In this document: in pieces, positions 37,205-46,240 of the stretch
Position numbering within the stretch: the stretch's first letter is position 1
Layout of the letters: each line of letters opens with the position of its first letter
Source: Nostoc sp. NMS2
Lineage (GTDB): Bacteria > Cyanobacteriota > Cyanobacteriia > Cyanobacteriales > Nostocaceae
Reading direction: 5' to 3'
Length of the DNA stretch: 64,000 bases
Assembly: GCF_017115105.1 (NCBI RefSeq)
Contig: NZ_JABXKH010000144.1
Coordinates: 1 to 64,000, forward strand
The notes under the pieces: model-generated
The model's database searches: none
Told to the model about the DNA's origin: nothing
The model's input: only the letters and a program-made list of their open reading frames with translations
Position numbers and translations under genes: made by a program

Positions 37205-37300
37205 GCAATCCTAAATGAGTTGTGAAAATGCGCGATGTCCAGATCCCCGACTTCTCGAAGAAGTCGGGGATCTAATTTTTCACGAATGATTTAGGATTGC
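37205..37300. mobile_element. MITE-like element around a CCCCGACTTCT hairpin
   Basis: Inverted ends GCAATCCTAAAT (37205-37216) and ATTTAGGATTGC (37289-37300) extend imperfectly through GTGAAAA and TTTTCAC. At the centre is GATCCCCGACTTCT and AAGAAGTCGGGGATC, the same hairpin as at 26221. No coding capacity. Confidence 0.7.
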
Positions 37301-37384
37301 GATAGTTGTATTTTTTTGTAAAAATTTTCGAGTTTTGAAAAAAGAAGCATTAAGTATGGAATAATAGAATTATGAGTTTGATTG

Positions 37385-37429
37385 TAATGGGATGTAAGTA
37401 AAATTTTTAAAGACAGTTACATCCCATTA
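37385..37429. promoter_or_regulatory. 13-base perfect inverted repeat upstream of the DndD-like operon
   Basis: TAATGGGATGTAA (37385-37397) and TTACATCCCATTA (37417-37429) match perfectly with 19 bases between. It lies about 190 bases upstream of the 57-residue gene. It may be an operator or hairpin; nothing in the sequence decides. Confidence 0.5.
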
Positions 37430-37617
37430 TGATCTAGATTGTTAATATTAATAATAACAGAGGACGATTAAATAATAAAGTCTTTTGTCAAAGAAAATTA
37501 TAAATTTGAAAAAATAGTTTTTGCAAAATTAAAGATAACGCAAACAGTGGCGTTACTGAGACTATTCCAGCACTAGAGAAAGTTAAAATATAGAAAAACT
37601 ATATTTAAAAATCCGAT

Positions 37618-37791
37618 ATGTCACAAGAGGCGAATATCGATGATGTGCAGGAGCCAATAACCAGCGCAGCACCGGAAGTAAGGCAAATTATTGAGCGGGT
37701 ATGGAAGCTGGAAAAAGGCAGACTAGATAAAAAGATTAACAGCCATATAAATGATCATATTTTGGACATTATAAAGGAAGAGGTGCGATGA
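37618..37791 (+). CDS. 57-residue protein coupled to a DndD-like ATPase
   Basis: The frame runs from ATG 37618 and encodes MSQEANIDDVQEPITSAAPE, then a charged helix VRQIIERVWKLEKGRLDKK and a C-terminal INDHILDIIKEEVR. Its stop overlaps the next ATG in ATGA (37788-37791), a mark of translational coupling. No family is recognised. The helical, charged build suggests a small partner or regulator of the ATPase. The overlap and clean frame make it likely to be real despite its size. Confidence 0.72.
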   Translation: MSQEANIDDVQEPITSAAPEVRQIIERVWKLEKGRLDKKINSHINDHILDIIKEEVR

Positions 37792-39860
37792 AGCTGACTT
37801 CAATCAAGCTGTGCAATTTTCGCTCCTTTTATGGTATTACACCAGAGATGATCGTCGCTGGGGGAGATGCTCAGAACACGACAATTATTCATGGTAATAA
37901 TGGCTCTGGTAAAACTAGCTTGCTGAATGCCTTTACGTGGGTATTGTATGATAAATTTAGTGCGGCATTTGCATCGATAGAGCAGTTAGTGAATAAGCGT
38001 GCGATCGCAGAAGCTCGAAAAGGTCAAGCTGTAGAATGTTGGGTAGAGATTGGCTGGGAACATGAAGGTAAACGCTATCGAGTCAAACGCGCCTGTCGGG
38101 GTTATAAAAACGAAAGTGATTTTGATGCTGGTAAAACTCAATTAACCATGTGGGTAGGTGCGGATGATGGTAAATGGAATATACCAATTCAGCAACCAGA
38201 CGATATAATTAATCAAATTTTACCCGCTACTTTACATCAATATTTTTTCTTTGACGGCGAACGAATTGAAGAAATAGTTCGTTCTGATAAAAAAGCTGAA
38301 ATTGCTGAAGCGACAAAAATCTTCTTGGGTGTAGAAGTAATCAACCGTTCTATCAGACATTTGGGAGATGCTAAAAAAGCTCTAGAAAATGAGTTAAAAG
38401 CAATTGGTGATTCCGAAACCAAACAACTGTTACGACAGCAAGAAAAGATAGAGCGAGAGCGTGAACGCATTACCAAACGGCAAACAGAAATTAAAGAAGA
38501 ATTAGAATATCAACAAACTTTTAAAAAAGAGACAAGTAATCGTTTGCGAGAATTGAGTGCTGCGAAGGAATTGCAAAAAAGATGGCAGGATTTAGAATCA
38601 CAAAAAGCGGCTAATCAAGAAGAATATAAAAAAACGAAGGAAGCGTTGAAAAAAGTGATTTCTGCGCGGGGATATACAGTTTTATTGTCAGAAACTACAT
38701 CCCAGTTCCGAGGAATTATCAATGATTTGAAGCAGCGCGGCGAGTTAACCTCTGGAATTTCGCGGGAATTTGTGAATGATTTACTCAATTCTCAACGCTG
38801 TATTTGTGGTGCAGAGTTACACGAGGGTAATCATTCTCACACTCATGTGAGTACCTGGTTAAATAAAGCAGGTTCCTCGGCGGTGGAAGAAACTGCGATT
38901 CGGATGATAGCTCAAGTGGATGAAATTGATAAGCAAGCCATAGGATTTTGGGAAGAAGTTGATAGAGAACAAACTAGGATTAATCAGTTAAGGCAAAGCA
39001 TATCTCAAATTGAAGGCGATTTAGACAATATTCAAGAACGGTTACGAAAAGATGCTAACGAAGAAATTAGCAGTTTGCAAAAACGGTTAGATGAAATTGA
39101 AAGTAAAATTGATGAATTAAATCGAGAACAAGGCGCAAATCAGCAGCAAATTGCTCAACTCACAACTGAAATTGAAGGTTTGAACAAACAAATTGCCAAA
39201 CAAAAATTGAATGAAGACAAGCAAACTTTAGCACAACGACGAATTAACGCCACTCAAGATGCAATTGAACGGTTAACGGAAGTTAGAAATCGTCAAGAAC
39301 AGCAATTTCGTCTGCAACTAGAAAAGCGAGTACAAGAAATATTCACTGAGATTTCTGTAACTCCATACATTCCTAAAATTAGCGATAAATATGAACTGAC
39401 ATTAGTAGAAAATACCACAGGGATAGAAGCACCAGTTGCAGCTTCCACCGGGGAAAATCAGATTCTCAGTTTATCCTTTATAGCCAGTATCATTGACAAA
39501 GTACGGGAATGGAGTGAGAAGCGAAAAATGATGATGATTCCCGATAGTAGTACTTTCCCAATTGTCATGGATTCACCCTTCGGTAGTTTGGATGAGAATT
39601 CGCGGCGACACATTGCGAAGACAATTCCCCAATTAGCGAATCAGTTGATAGTTTTAGTTACTAAGACTCAGTGGCGGGGTGAAGTAGAAGCCGAAATGAC
39701 AGACAGAATTGGAAGAGAATATGTGCTTACGTATTATTCTTCTAAGCCAGATTGCGAACAAGATTATATTGAGTTGGGTGGGGAAAGATATCCTTTGGTG
39801 AAACAAAGTCCAAATGAGTTTGAGTATACTGAAATTATTGCGGTAGAACGTAATGTTTAA
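37788..39860 (+). CDS. DndD-like SMC/SbcC-type ATPase (second copy)
   Basis: This 690-residue AAA/ABC ATPase has Walker A IHGNNGSGKTSLLNAFTW near residue 35 and FFFDGERIEEIVR near 151. Long coiled coils (about 200-480) are broken by a CxC hook-like SQRCICGAELHEG. The signature STGENQILSLSFIASI is near 550 and Walker B FPIVMDSPFGSLDENSRRHI near 585. It resembles DndD and differs clearly from the DndD at 48551. The role may be in a second phosphorothioation-linked step. It is coupled to the upstream 57-residue gene. Confidence 0.8.
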   Translation: MKLTSIKLCNFRSFYGITPEMIVAGGDAQNTTIIHGNNGSGKTSLLNAFTWVLYDKFSAAFASIEQLVNKRAIAEARKGQAVECWVEIGWEHEGKRYRVKRACRGYKNESDFDAGKTQLTMWVGADDGKWNIPIQQPDDIINQILPATLHQYFFFDGERIEEIVRSDKKAEIAEATKIFLGVEVINRSIRHLGDAKKALENELKAIGDSETKQLLRQQEKIERERERITKRQTEIKEELEYQQTFKKETSNRLRELSAAKELQKRWQDLESQKAANQEEYKKTKEALKKVISARGYTVLLSETTSQFRGIINDLKQRGELTSGISREFVNDLLNSQRCICGAELHEGNHSHTHVSTWLNKAGSSAVEETAIRMIAQVDEIDKQAIGFWEEVDREQTRINQLRQSISQIEGDLDNIQERLRKDANEEISSLQKRLDEIESKIDELNREQGANQQQIAQLTTEIEGLNKQIAKQKLNEDKQTLAQRRINATQDAIERLTEVRNRQEQQFRLQLEKRVQEIFTEISVTPYIPKISDKYELTLVENTTGIEAPVAASTGENQILSLSFIASIIDKVREWSEKRKMMMIPDSSTFPIVMDSPFGSLDENSRRHIAKTIPQLANQLIVLVTKTQWRGEVEAEMTDRIGREYVLTYYSSKPDCEQDYIELGGERYPLVKQSPNEFEYTEIIAVERNV

Positions 39861-39871
39861 AGGATAAAGTT

Positions 39872-40441
39872 ATGATTGCGAGTCCAGATGCAAAGTATAT
39901 GACTCCCCAGGAATATTTGGAATGGGAAGAACACCAAGATATTAAATACGAATATATCAATGGTGAAGTCTTCGCTATGACTGGAGGCACTATTCCCCAT
40001 AATTATATAGTTTTCAACTTGGCTTCGGCATTAAAAAGCCACCTTCGAGGGGGTGCGTCTCGTGTCAATATAGCAGATGTAAAAGTAGGTGTATCAGAGA
40101 AAGGGTCTTTTCACTACCCGGATGTTGTAGTGAGTTGTCATTCAAGAGATAAACAAGCGATTAAATTTATTCAGTATCCTTGTTTAATTGTCGAGATTCT
40201 TTCCCCAAGTACAGAAGCTTACGATAGAGGTCGTAAATTTATTTAGTATCGCCGTATTCAGACTTTACAAGAATATGTCCTCATTGATGCTGAAAAAATC
40301 AGTTTAGATTGTTTCCGGCTAAATAATAAAGGGATTTGAGAGTTACATCCTTATGAAGAAGGGGATGAGGTTAATTTAACTAGTGTTGATTTCCGCTTTC
40401 CTATTTCTTTGGTTTATGAGGATGTTCAGTTTCCAATATAA
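39872..40441 (+). pseudogene. Uma2-family endonuclease-like gene with two nonsense codons
   Basis: The frame reads MTPQEYLEWEEHQDIKYEYI, NGEVFAMTGGTIPHNYI and PCLIVEILSPSTEAYDRGRK, typical of the Uma2/DUF820 family. TAG at 40244-40246 stops it, but the same frame goes on as YRRIQTLQEYVLIDAEKISL. A second stop (TGA for an expected Trp) interrupts KGI/ELHPYEEGDEV, and the natural end is TAA 40439-40441. The 570-base frame is otherwise continuous, so only point mutations have hit it. It lies 11 bases after the ATPase gene. Confidence 0.78.
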
Positions 40442-40534
40442 GTTTTGGAGAAACGAACCGCCAAGGCGCGGAGGACGCAGAGAGAAGAGAAGATGTAGAA
40501 TTTAAATTATCCTTAACTAATTAGAAAATGTTTT

Positions 40535-41086
40535 ATGAGTATTAAAATTGAGGCTACTATTGAAGATTTGTACCATTTACCTGACAATTGTAAAGCAGAG
40601 ATTGTCAATGGAAAATTGGTGCTAATGTCTCCAACTGGATTTTTACCAGGACGTGCAGGCGGTGAAATTTATGCAAGTCTACGGGATTATGAACGTCTGA
40701 CAAAAAGTGGTTACGCTTTGCCTGATAATGTCGGTTTTATTGTCAATCTCCCTAACCGCCGTTCTTTAAGTCCTGATGCTGCGTTTTATACTGGCAAACC
40801 TACAGGTGGGAAGTTTCTTAATGGTGCGCCTGTATTTGCTGCTGAGGCGAGAAGCGAAAATGATTACGGTGATAAGGCTGAAAAAGAAATGGCTAATAAA
40901 CGCCGTGATTATTTTGCGGCTGGTACTTTGGTAGTTTGGGATGTGGATGTACTTAAAGAGGAAGTTATTAGAGTATATCGTGCTAGTAATCCTGAAGAAC
41001 CGCAAGTGTATCGCCGTGGTGAGGTGGCTGAAGCTGAACCCGCAGTACTAGGGTGGACTATGTTAGTGGATAATTTGTTTGTTTAG
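40535..41086 (+). CDS. Uma2 family endonuclease-like protein
   Basis: This 183-residue protein belongs to the Uma2/DUF820 family, which has a PD-(D/E)XK-like fold and is highly expanded in filamentous cyanobacteria. Core residues are visible: E in KAEIVNGKLVLMSP, D in RRSLSPDAAFY, E in FAAEARSENDYGDK and K in KRRDYFAAGTLVVWDVD. The cellular role of the family is unknown; transposon-derived nuclease is one idea. It follows a broken paralogue and shares the gap with Dnd genes without obvious coupling. Confidence 0.82.
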   Translation: MSIKIEATIEDLYHLPDNCKAEIVNGKLVLMSPTGFLPGRAGGEIYASLRDYERLTKSGYALPDNVGFIVNLPNRRSLSPDAAFYTGKPTGGKFLNGAPVFAAEARSENDYGDKAEKEMANKRRDYFAAGTLVVWDVDVLKEEVIRVYRASNPEEPQVYRRGEVAEAEPAVLGWTMLVDNLFV

Positions 41087-41168
41087 CGATCGCCCACATA
41101 CTAGTATAAAATAATAGGCATCACTTTTAGCTTTCGGTTAAAATAGCAACACAGTATATATAAAAACA

Positions 41169-41630
41169 ATGGCTGCAAACAGAATCAGGGTTGCTAAAGA
41201 TAAGGCTGAGTTGGTGAAATCTCTAGTCGCATCAAAAGACACAACTGGGCCTTTTCAGACTTATGTAGAAGTTATGGTGTTTGCAGCAGCATTGGGCGTT
41301 AAATATAAAAGACGTGTTCCTTTAGACGTAATTTCTAAAGATTTATCCCCACTGCGACAAGATTATTTTACTAGCAGCTTCACTCTATTAATTAACTTGT
41401 TAGCTATCACCGAAACAGAAAACATTAAGATTATAGATAATGATAATGTAGCTGACGAGCAACGCATTCATATTTTTGAAGAGTATGCTAATGCTGGTTT
41501 AGAAATTATACAAAATGAACTGCGTGGAGCAGTAGACTATTCAGAGCGACTTTTATTGATTCTTAGTTATGAAAGAACGAATACAGAGCAGCAAGATGAG
41601 GAATTTGATCTAACCAAATTCCTATCTTGA
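41169..41630 (+). CDS. Dnd system-associated protein 4
   Basis: This 153-residue protein resembles the small family named Dnd system-associated protein 4, known from its constant link to dnd clusters. Recognisable parts are RVAKDKAELVKSLVASKDT, TYVEVMVFAAALGVKYKRRV and the C-terminal EYANAGLEIIQNELRGAVDY. It is mostly helical with no catalytic motif. The role is not established. It points toward the minus-strand DGQHR gene with a short gap. Confidence 0.75.
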   Translation: MAANRIRVAKDKAELVKSLVASKDTTGPFQTYVEVMVFAAALGVKYKRRVPLDVISKDLSPLRQDYFTSSFTLLINLLAITETENIKIIDNDNVADEQRIHIFEEYANAGLEIIQNELRGAVDYSERLLLILSYERTNTEQQDEEFDLTKFLS

Positions 41631-41682
41631 ATTACCCTCTATTAAAACTTAAGAAAACTTAATTTTAATCGACTTTATATTT

Positions 41683-43680
41683 TTATTCAGAATCAACTTC
41701 ATCCTCTTCTTCTGATACTTGGAGAATTGAAGGTTGAGTATTTAATTCTGGCAAACCAGCAGCGAGTATAGCAGAAAATCTATCTCGAATCATGTCTTCT
41801 TTTTGTTGAGCGTTCATTTTTTCATGTTCTTTTCCATAAAAAGCAACAGTATCAAAACCTTTATATAATGCCTTGTAAGCATCTGTGCAACCTGCCCACT
41901 CAGCTTTATTTTTATCTGCACTAAAGAAGTTGAGTAGTTTTCGCCGCGATAAAATTTGAGAACCTCTTGCAGCATCGATTTCTGTTTTACGAGAGCCGAA
42001 ATACCACAAGCACAATAAGGAAAATATCCTATCTTCTACAGTTTTCGCAACTTTAATTTTGTCAGTACCCTGGTTTATTGCTATAAATGTCCATAAACGA
42101 AAAGGATACTCTGGTAGGTTAGCATCTACTTTTAAAATACCTTTTTCATATAATCTATCTAGACAACTCAATACGTCATCGATATTACCTAAATTTGTGT
42201 CTTTGGCTTTATAGTCAAACTCCACAATTCTGCCTAGACGAACTATAGCTTTCTGGAATATAGCTTTGAAAGCCCATTGATTATCTTTCATGCTATTAAT
42301 AGCAACTTGATGCGAGAGTATCTCTCGGCTATTCCAATCACTATCCTTAGCAATTTCTTGCTCTCGAATAATCCCTTTATGTTTACTCGTCTGAGCTTGG
42401 TAGCTACCAAAAGTACCCTCAATTAAATCATGTTCACGAGCATACTGGAGTAGGTTTCTATATGGCTTAAATTCCAGTAAAAGTTTGAGTAGCCAGGAAC
42501 GAAAGTTAACTTTAAAACCTTCTATTGCAGAGCCAAGGTAATTTTCTGGTATGCGAGAAAACGGTGTAACAGGATTTCCATCTTCGTCACAATAGTCTTC
42601 TATGTAATATTCTTCAAGAGTACGCCCCTCGTACTGAACTTTTTCCTCACCTGTGCCAAGAGCAGAGTCAATACTTTCGATAAAATCTAGTACTTGCTTC
42701 TTTTCCATTGGATCGCGTGGTGGTTTCAGATCCAGTGCTGCTGAAATCAGCAAATCTAAATGAACTAGTGAATTTAGGTAGTAGGAGCTATCAAATCGAT
42801 TTGAGTCGTCTTGCCAGCGTACTAGAGAAAGAGGAAGTTTATCTTTCGCATCTTCCCCTGTACTCTCAGTTAATAAAGTTCTAACGCATTGGGCGCTAAT
42901 GCTTTTGTCATCAAGAATAAGCTCTCTAGCCTTATCTACAGTCTTAGCATTCTTATTCAAATCAGTGAATAATTCACGAGCGATTCCCCGGATTGAATAA
43001 TCAGAAGCACTCTGAAGATTTTTGAAGCCCGCACTAGGATGAAGCAAGATAAATAAAATTGGTATTTTTGTTTGTTGCTCAATTGTGCGAAGAGTACCAC
43101 CTCGAAACCTGGGATCTTCACGAAAGGTACGGAGCGCCCAAAGACGATGTTGCCCATCTACTGCTACTGCTAATACTCTATCTTCATCCCAACGCAGCCG
43201 AGCAGAAACTCCAGTAGAAACAAATTGAACACCCCCGAAGTTCGCAACTTCACTTTGAAAATTCTTCCATTGTTCGTCATCAGGATCTGTGCCATCCCAA
43301 GGTATAGGGGGAGGTGTTACATTTGTAGTCTCATCGAAAGCGTTCTGAATCTTACCATCGCTGTCCTTTGGCATCAATACAATAGTAATTGCATTGAAAA
43401 ACTTCAGCTTATTTGGATCTAAAAGATAACCTTTAACTATGTCATCTTCTACTCTCTTCTCATCAATTTCTCGCTGAAAAAGCTCTTTAAGAGACCATTT
43501 TGTATCTAACGAAGCGGGGATTTGTTCAGCTATTTTTAACTCGTCAATAGCTCGGTTAACATCAACCAAAGAAAGAACGTATGGAAGTGCTACACCTTCG
43601 GATAAAGTGTAAATACCAGTTAAACCGTACAGAGGTTTATTGAATCTTGATTTTCCTTCATTATTTGAGAATATCAGCAT
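41683..43680 (-). CDS. Second DGQHR-domain (DndB-like) protein
   Basis: This 665-residue protein has the DGQHR motif at residues 175-179 (VAVDGQHRLWALRTF), with the nearby DRVLAVA strand and the FILLHPSAGF segment, as in DndB/DGQHR proteins. It is longer than DndB at 44445 and very divergent from it. The C-terminal 350 residues are helical and unassigned; the end is acidic (SEEEDEVDSE). It follows the GIY-YIG gene by six bases, so the two are cotranscribed. A regulatory or DNA-sensing role is inferred from the family. Confidence 0.78.
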   Translation of the reverse strand: MLIFSNNEGKSRFNKPLYGLTGIYTLSEGVALPYVLSLVDVNRAIDELKIAEQIPASLDTKWSLKELFQREIDEKRVEDDIVKGYLLDPNKLKFFNAITIVLMPKDSDGKIQNAFDETTNVTPPPIPWDGTDPDDEQWKNFQSEVANFGGVQFVSTGVSARLRWDEDRVLAVAVDGQHRLWALRTFREDPRFRGGTLRTIEQQTKIPILFILLHPSAGFKNLQSASDYSIRGIARELFTDLNKNAKTVDKARELILDDKSISAQCVRTLLTESTGEDAKDKLPLSLVRWQDDSNRFDSSYYLNSLVHLDLLISAALDLKPPRDPMEKKQVLDFIESIDSALGTGEEKVQYEGRTLEEYYIEDYCDEDGNPVTPFSRIPENYLGSAIEGFKVNFRSWLLKLLLEFKPYRNLLQYAREHDLIEGTFGSYQAQTSKHKGIIREQEIAKDSDWNSREILSHQVAINSMKDNQWAFKAIFQKAIVRLGRIVEFDYKAKDTNLGNIDDVLSCLDRLYEKGILKVDANLPEYPFRLWTFIAINQGTDKIKVAKTVEDRIFSLLCLWYFGSRKTEIDAARGSQILSRRKLLNFFSADKNKAEWAGCTDAYKALYKGFDTVAFYGKEHEKMNAQQKEDMIRDRFSAILAAGLPELNTQPSILQVSEEEDEVDSE

Positions 43681-43686
43681 TTGATC

Positions 43687-44370
43687 TCAACCGTATCTAA
43701 GAGTAAATGATGGAAGAAATAGTCTAGATAAAATATCTTCAACTAGTTTGTCTGAAGCGAGTTTAGAACATTCATAATCTTCTTCAATTTGATTATCTAA
43801 TTCGTCATCCTCATCAACACTATCTGACATAGTGTTTGTATTATATGAAGTATGAATAATTAGCAATCTGCATTTATTAATTTTGTGTCCAGCATCTGCA
43901 AGGCGATCGCGTAAAATGCTACCTTCACGAATATGACTGCGAATCCTAGAGTATAAACTAGTTGCTTTTCCTATATATAATGGCTGCTGAAATATGAGGG
44001 AATTATTCAAAAGCATAAAGAGCATTTGACGAAAGGACGAATCAGCAGCTAACTCTTTTAGCAAAAGCTCTTTAGAATTAGAAAATGAAGTCTCTGGTTC
44101 GAGTTTTATCCGGTGTGCTGGAGGCAGTTTTGTTTCTCTCGGAGCCGAATGATCCTTACAAAGTTCCTCCAAGATATAATCAACGAAGACTTCAGGATCA
44201 TTGATGGCATTAGCATCAATCTCGAAGCGACGATACCAAGCGTAGACACCGCCGGTATTATCGGGGATGCGGCTCAAAACAGCACTATTTCCACGCATCT
44301 GTGCCAAATCATACAAGACGATGTTTTCACTTAGCTGTTGCACAGCATCACTGCCATATAGCCATGCCAC
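43687..44370 (-). CDS. GIY-YIG nuclease-like protein with long insertion
   Basis: This 227-residue protein carries the halves of a GIY-YIG site: GGVYAWYRRF at 40-49 and PLYIGKATSLYSRIRSHI at 130-147. Arg142/Arg144, His146 and a late Glu211 (KLVEDILSRLF) match the catalytic set. About 85 residues lie between the two strands, where the family usually has around ten, so this is an unusual form. It sits between two DGQHR genes, six bases ahead of one. This suggests a nuclease tied to phosphorothioate DNA; that is inference. Confidence 0.72.
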   Translation of the reverse strand: MAWLYGSDAVQQLSENIVLYDLAQMRGNSAVLSRIPDNTGGVYAWYRRFEIDANAINDPEVFVDYILEELCKDHSAPRETKLPPAHRIKLEPETSFSNSKELLLKELAADSSFRQMLFMLLNNSLIFQQPLYIGKATSLYSRIRSHIREGSILRDRLADAGHKINKCRLLIIHTSYNTNTMSDSVDEDDELDNQIEEDYECSKLASDKLVEDILSRLFLPSFTLRYG

Positions 44371-44444
44371 AAAATAGACTCCCTTTATACAATACGTATC
44401 AGGGTAGCATAATAATTTCTTTAAAGGCGAGTAATCATTAGCAA

Positions 44445-46043
44445 CTACAAAACAGATGGAAGTCCTACAGCTTTTGGTTCAACAAACTCACCATCAAAAC
44501 TTATAGTTTTATCTTCAACAGTCCTGGCATCAGCCAAAGCCTTACGAAGTTCAGCACGTTCCATCTGTTCCTGAATTCCACCCAAAATGTAAACCAATAA
44601 TTTCGCAGACAAATCTCGTCCAGCAACCTGCACCCGCTTTTTATTTGGGTCATACAAAACCCCATACCAGAGAGATTGGGGATATTCCATACCACTGAAA
44701 CCACCTTGCTGGTCAAACTTCCGCAGTTTCTTAAAAATATCTGCTAGGGAAAAACCTTTTTTAAAAACCAAAATTCCCAAAGCTTGCGCTAATGCAACTT
44801 GAGCAACTGGACGGAAAAGCATATTTCCTTCACCTCCATCTTTCTCAAAGCTGAAGCGCCGCAAAGCTGGTGTATCCTCGTGTTCTAAAATCTTATAACT
44901 GGAAAGACTAGCCAAAGAATCAAATAGCTTTCTAAATTCCTCAATTCCCTGCTCAAGTTCTTCATCCTCTGGACGCATGGGAATTAGACCTTTCTCCAAG
45001 GGTTTCCAATGAGGGAACTTTTGAGCCAAATATCGCTCAGACATATCTTGCAGAGCTTGCAAAGTCGTCAAAACTGTAGAATTGGAGGCTACTGTTGCAC
45101 TATTCCAATTAACACGAGGATTGCGATCTTGTCGTTGTTCTAATAGTGGATGTGTAACTGCAATTTTTCTAGCAACGATCGCAAAACCATCATCTTCATT
45201 CAACTGTGTTAGTTGCCCTTTAGTCAAGGGTGCAGCCATCAGGTTAACATGAACAAAAATCGACCTCACCCTCCGCCTCGCCTGGGTGCGAGTTTCTCCA
45301 GCCGCTACCGCACAGATGAACTCAATACCAATTTTTTCTTTAGGTAAATTTTGCAAGTAAGCAAGGTCTACTTGGTACTTTTCTATCAAATCATTGACTG
45401 TAATAAAACTGTCATCAGCACCTTTATCTTTTTTATAGCGCTGGAGTTTACGAGTTTTAATTAACTCCATCAACCCCTGTACACCCATTAATCGGTGTTG
45501 ACCATCTAGTGCATAAATAGTTACATCATCCTCATAAATACTTAGCAGACCTACTTTAGCGTCTTTATCTAGGGGGATGAAATCTGTAGTAGACTTGGTG
45601 GCGCGTCCTTCACTATCCCACTCAGTAGCTTTGGGATTATCCACCCACGGTTGATTAATTACTACTAGCACCGGCGGAAATTTGTGATTTTGTCGAGCCG
45701 CTAAATACTGCACTAGCGGTGCTTGGCGTGACCAATCAAGGGGACGCTGCTGAATTTCATCAATACTATCCGCGTCAATCTCGACATTATCTGTCTCAGA
45801 ATTATACTTTTTCTGAAACAGAGGTAAGCCAGAGGCGAAGTGAACCCGACCTGCAAACCATTCCAAGGTAACAGAGCTAACATAAGCCTCAGTACCACCC
45901 ATCTCGGTTTTCTGAACGAGAATCTGATCTTTTTTCCCTAAAAACTTCTCCAGGAGTAAAGCTAGTACCTGTTTTTCCTTGTTTTCCCGTTCCAGGTACT
46001 CTCTAGCAATATCAGCAGTGGGGTCAGATACACTATCTTTCAT
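44445..46043 (-). CDS. dndB: DNA phosphorothioation regulator DndB
   Basis: From ATG 46043 the protein has 532 residues; an in-frame TTG at 46061 is less likely. The DGQHR motif lies near residues 180-184 (TIYALDGQHRLMGVQGLMEL). KFPPVLVVINQPWVDNP, FICAVAAGETRTQARRRVR and HVNLMAAPLTKGQLTQL match the DndB family. In other bacteria DndB represses dnd transcription. Here it is divergent from dndC, with palindromes between. The next gene on its strand is the GIY-YIG protein, 74 bases on. Confidence 0.88.
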   Translation of the reverse strand: MKDSVSDPTADIAREYLERENKEKQVLALLLEKFLGKKDQILVQKTEMGGTEAYVSSVTLEWFAGRVHFASGLPLFQKKYNSETDNVEIDADSIDEIQQRPLDWSRQAPLVQYLAARQNHKFPPVLVVINQPWVDNPKATEWDSEGRATKSTTDFIPLDKDAKVGLLSIYEDDVTIYALDGQHRLMGVQGLMELIKTRKLQRYKKDKGADDSFITVNDLIEKYQVDLAYLQNLPKEKIGIEFICAVAAGETRTQARRRVRSIFVHVNLMAAPLTKGQLTQLNEDDGFAIVARKIAVTHPLLEQRQDRNPRVNWNSATVASNSTVLTTLQALQDMSERYLAQKFPHWKPLEKGLIPMRPEDEELEQGIEEFRKLFDSLASLSSYKILEHEDTPALRRFSFEKDGGEGNMLFRPVAQVALAQALGILVFKKGFSLADIFKKLRKFDQQGGFSGMEYPQSLWYGVLYDPNKKRVQVAGRDLSAKLLVYILGGIQEQMERAELRKALADARTVEDKTISFDGEFVEPKAVGLPSVL

Positions 46044-46082
46044 GTTAAATTTTAAAAACAAAATAGGATTATGTCGTTTAAT

Positions 46083-46126
46083 TATCCAAAAATTTGGATA
46101 TTAGTAGTAAAGTTTTTAAAAACTTT
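46083..46126. promoter_or_regulatory. Two palindromes in the dndB-dndC intergenic region
   Basis: TATCCAAAAATTTGGATA (46083-46100) and AAAGTTTTTAAAAACTTT (46109-46126) are both perfect inverted repeats, eight bases apart, in the gap between divergent dndB and dndC. They could bind the DndB repressor or another regulator and act on both promoters. AT-richness makes chance palindromes easier, so the call is tentative. Confidence 0.5.
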
Positions 46127-46240
46127 TCTTTAACCCAGATCGGCAGGTTTTGTGTATGTAGACGCGTTCGCCCTTGGCGTGCCGGAGGCTCTATTCTATT
46201 CGCCCGAATATTACGCCAGTGTTTTCAGAGATAAGGATAA

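Larger units (their letters stand above)
37189..37617. other. Gap with a MITE-like unit and an inverted repeat
   Basis: No gene is supported before 37618. The first part holds an element with inverted ends (37205-37300). The second holds a 13-base inverted repeat (37385-37429). The rest is very AT-rich (for example near 37440-37520). The promoter for the 57-residue gene and its ATPase must lie here. Confidence 0.55.
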
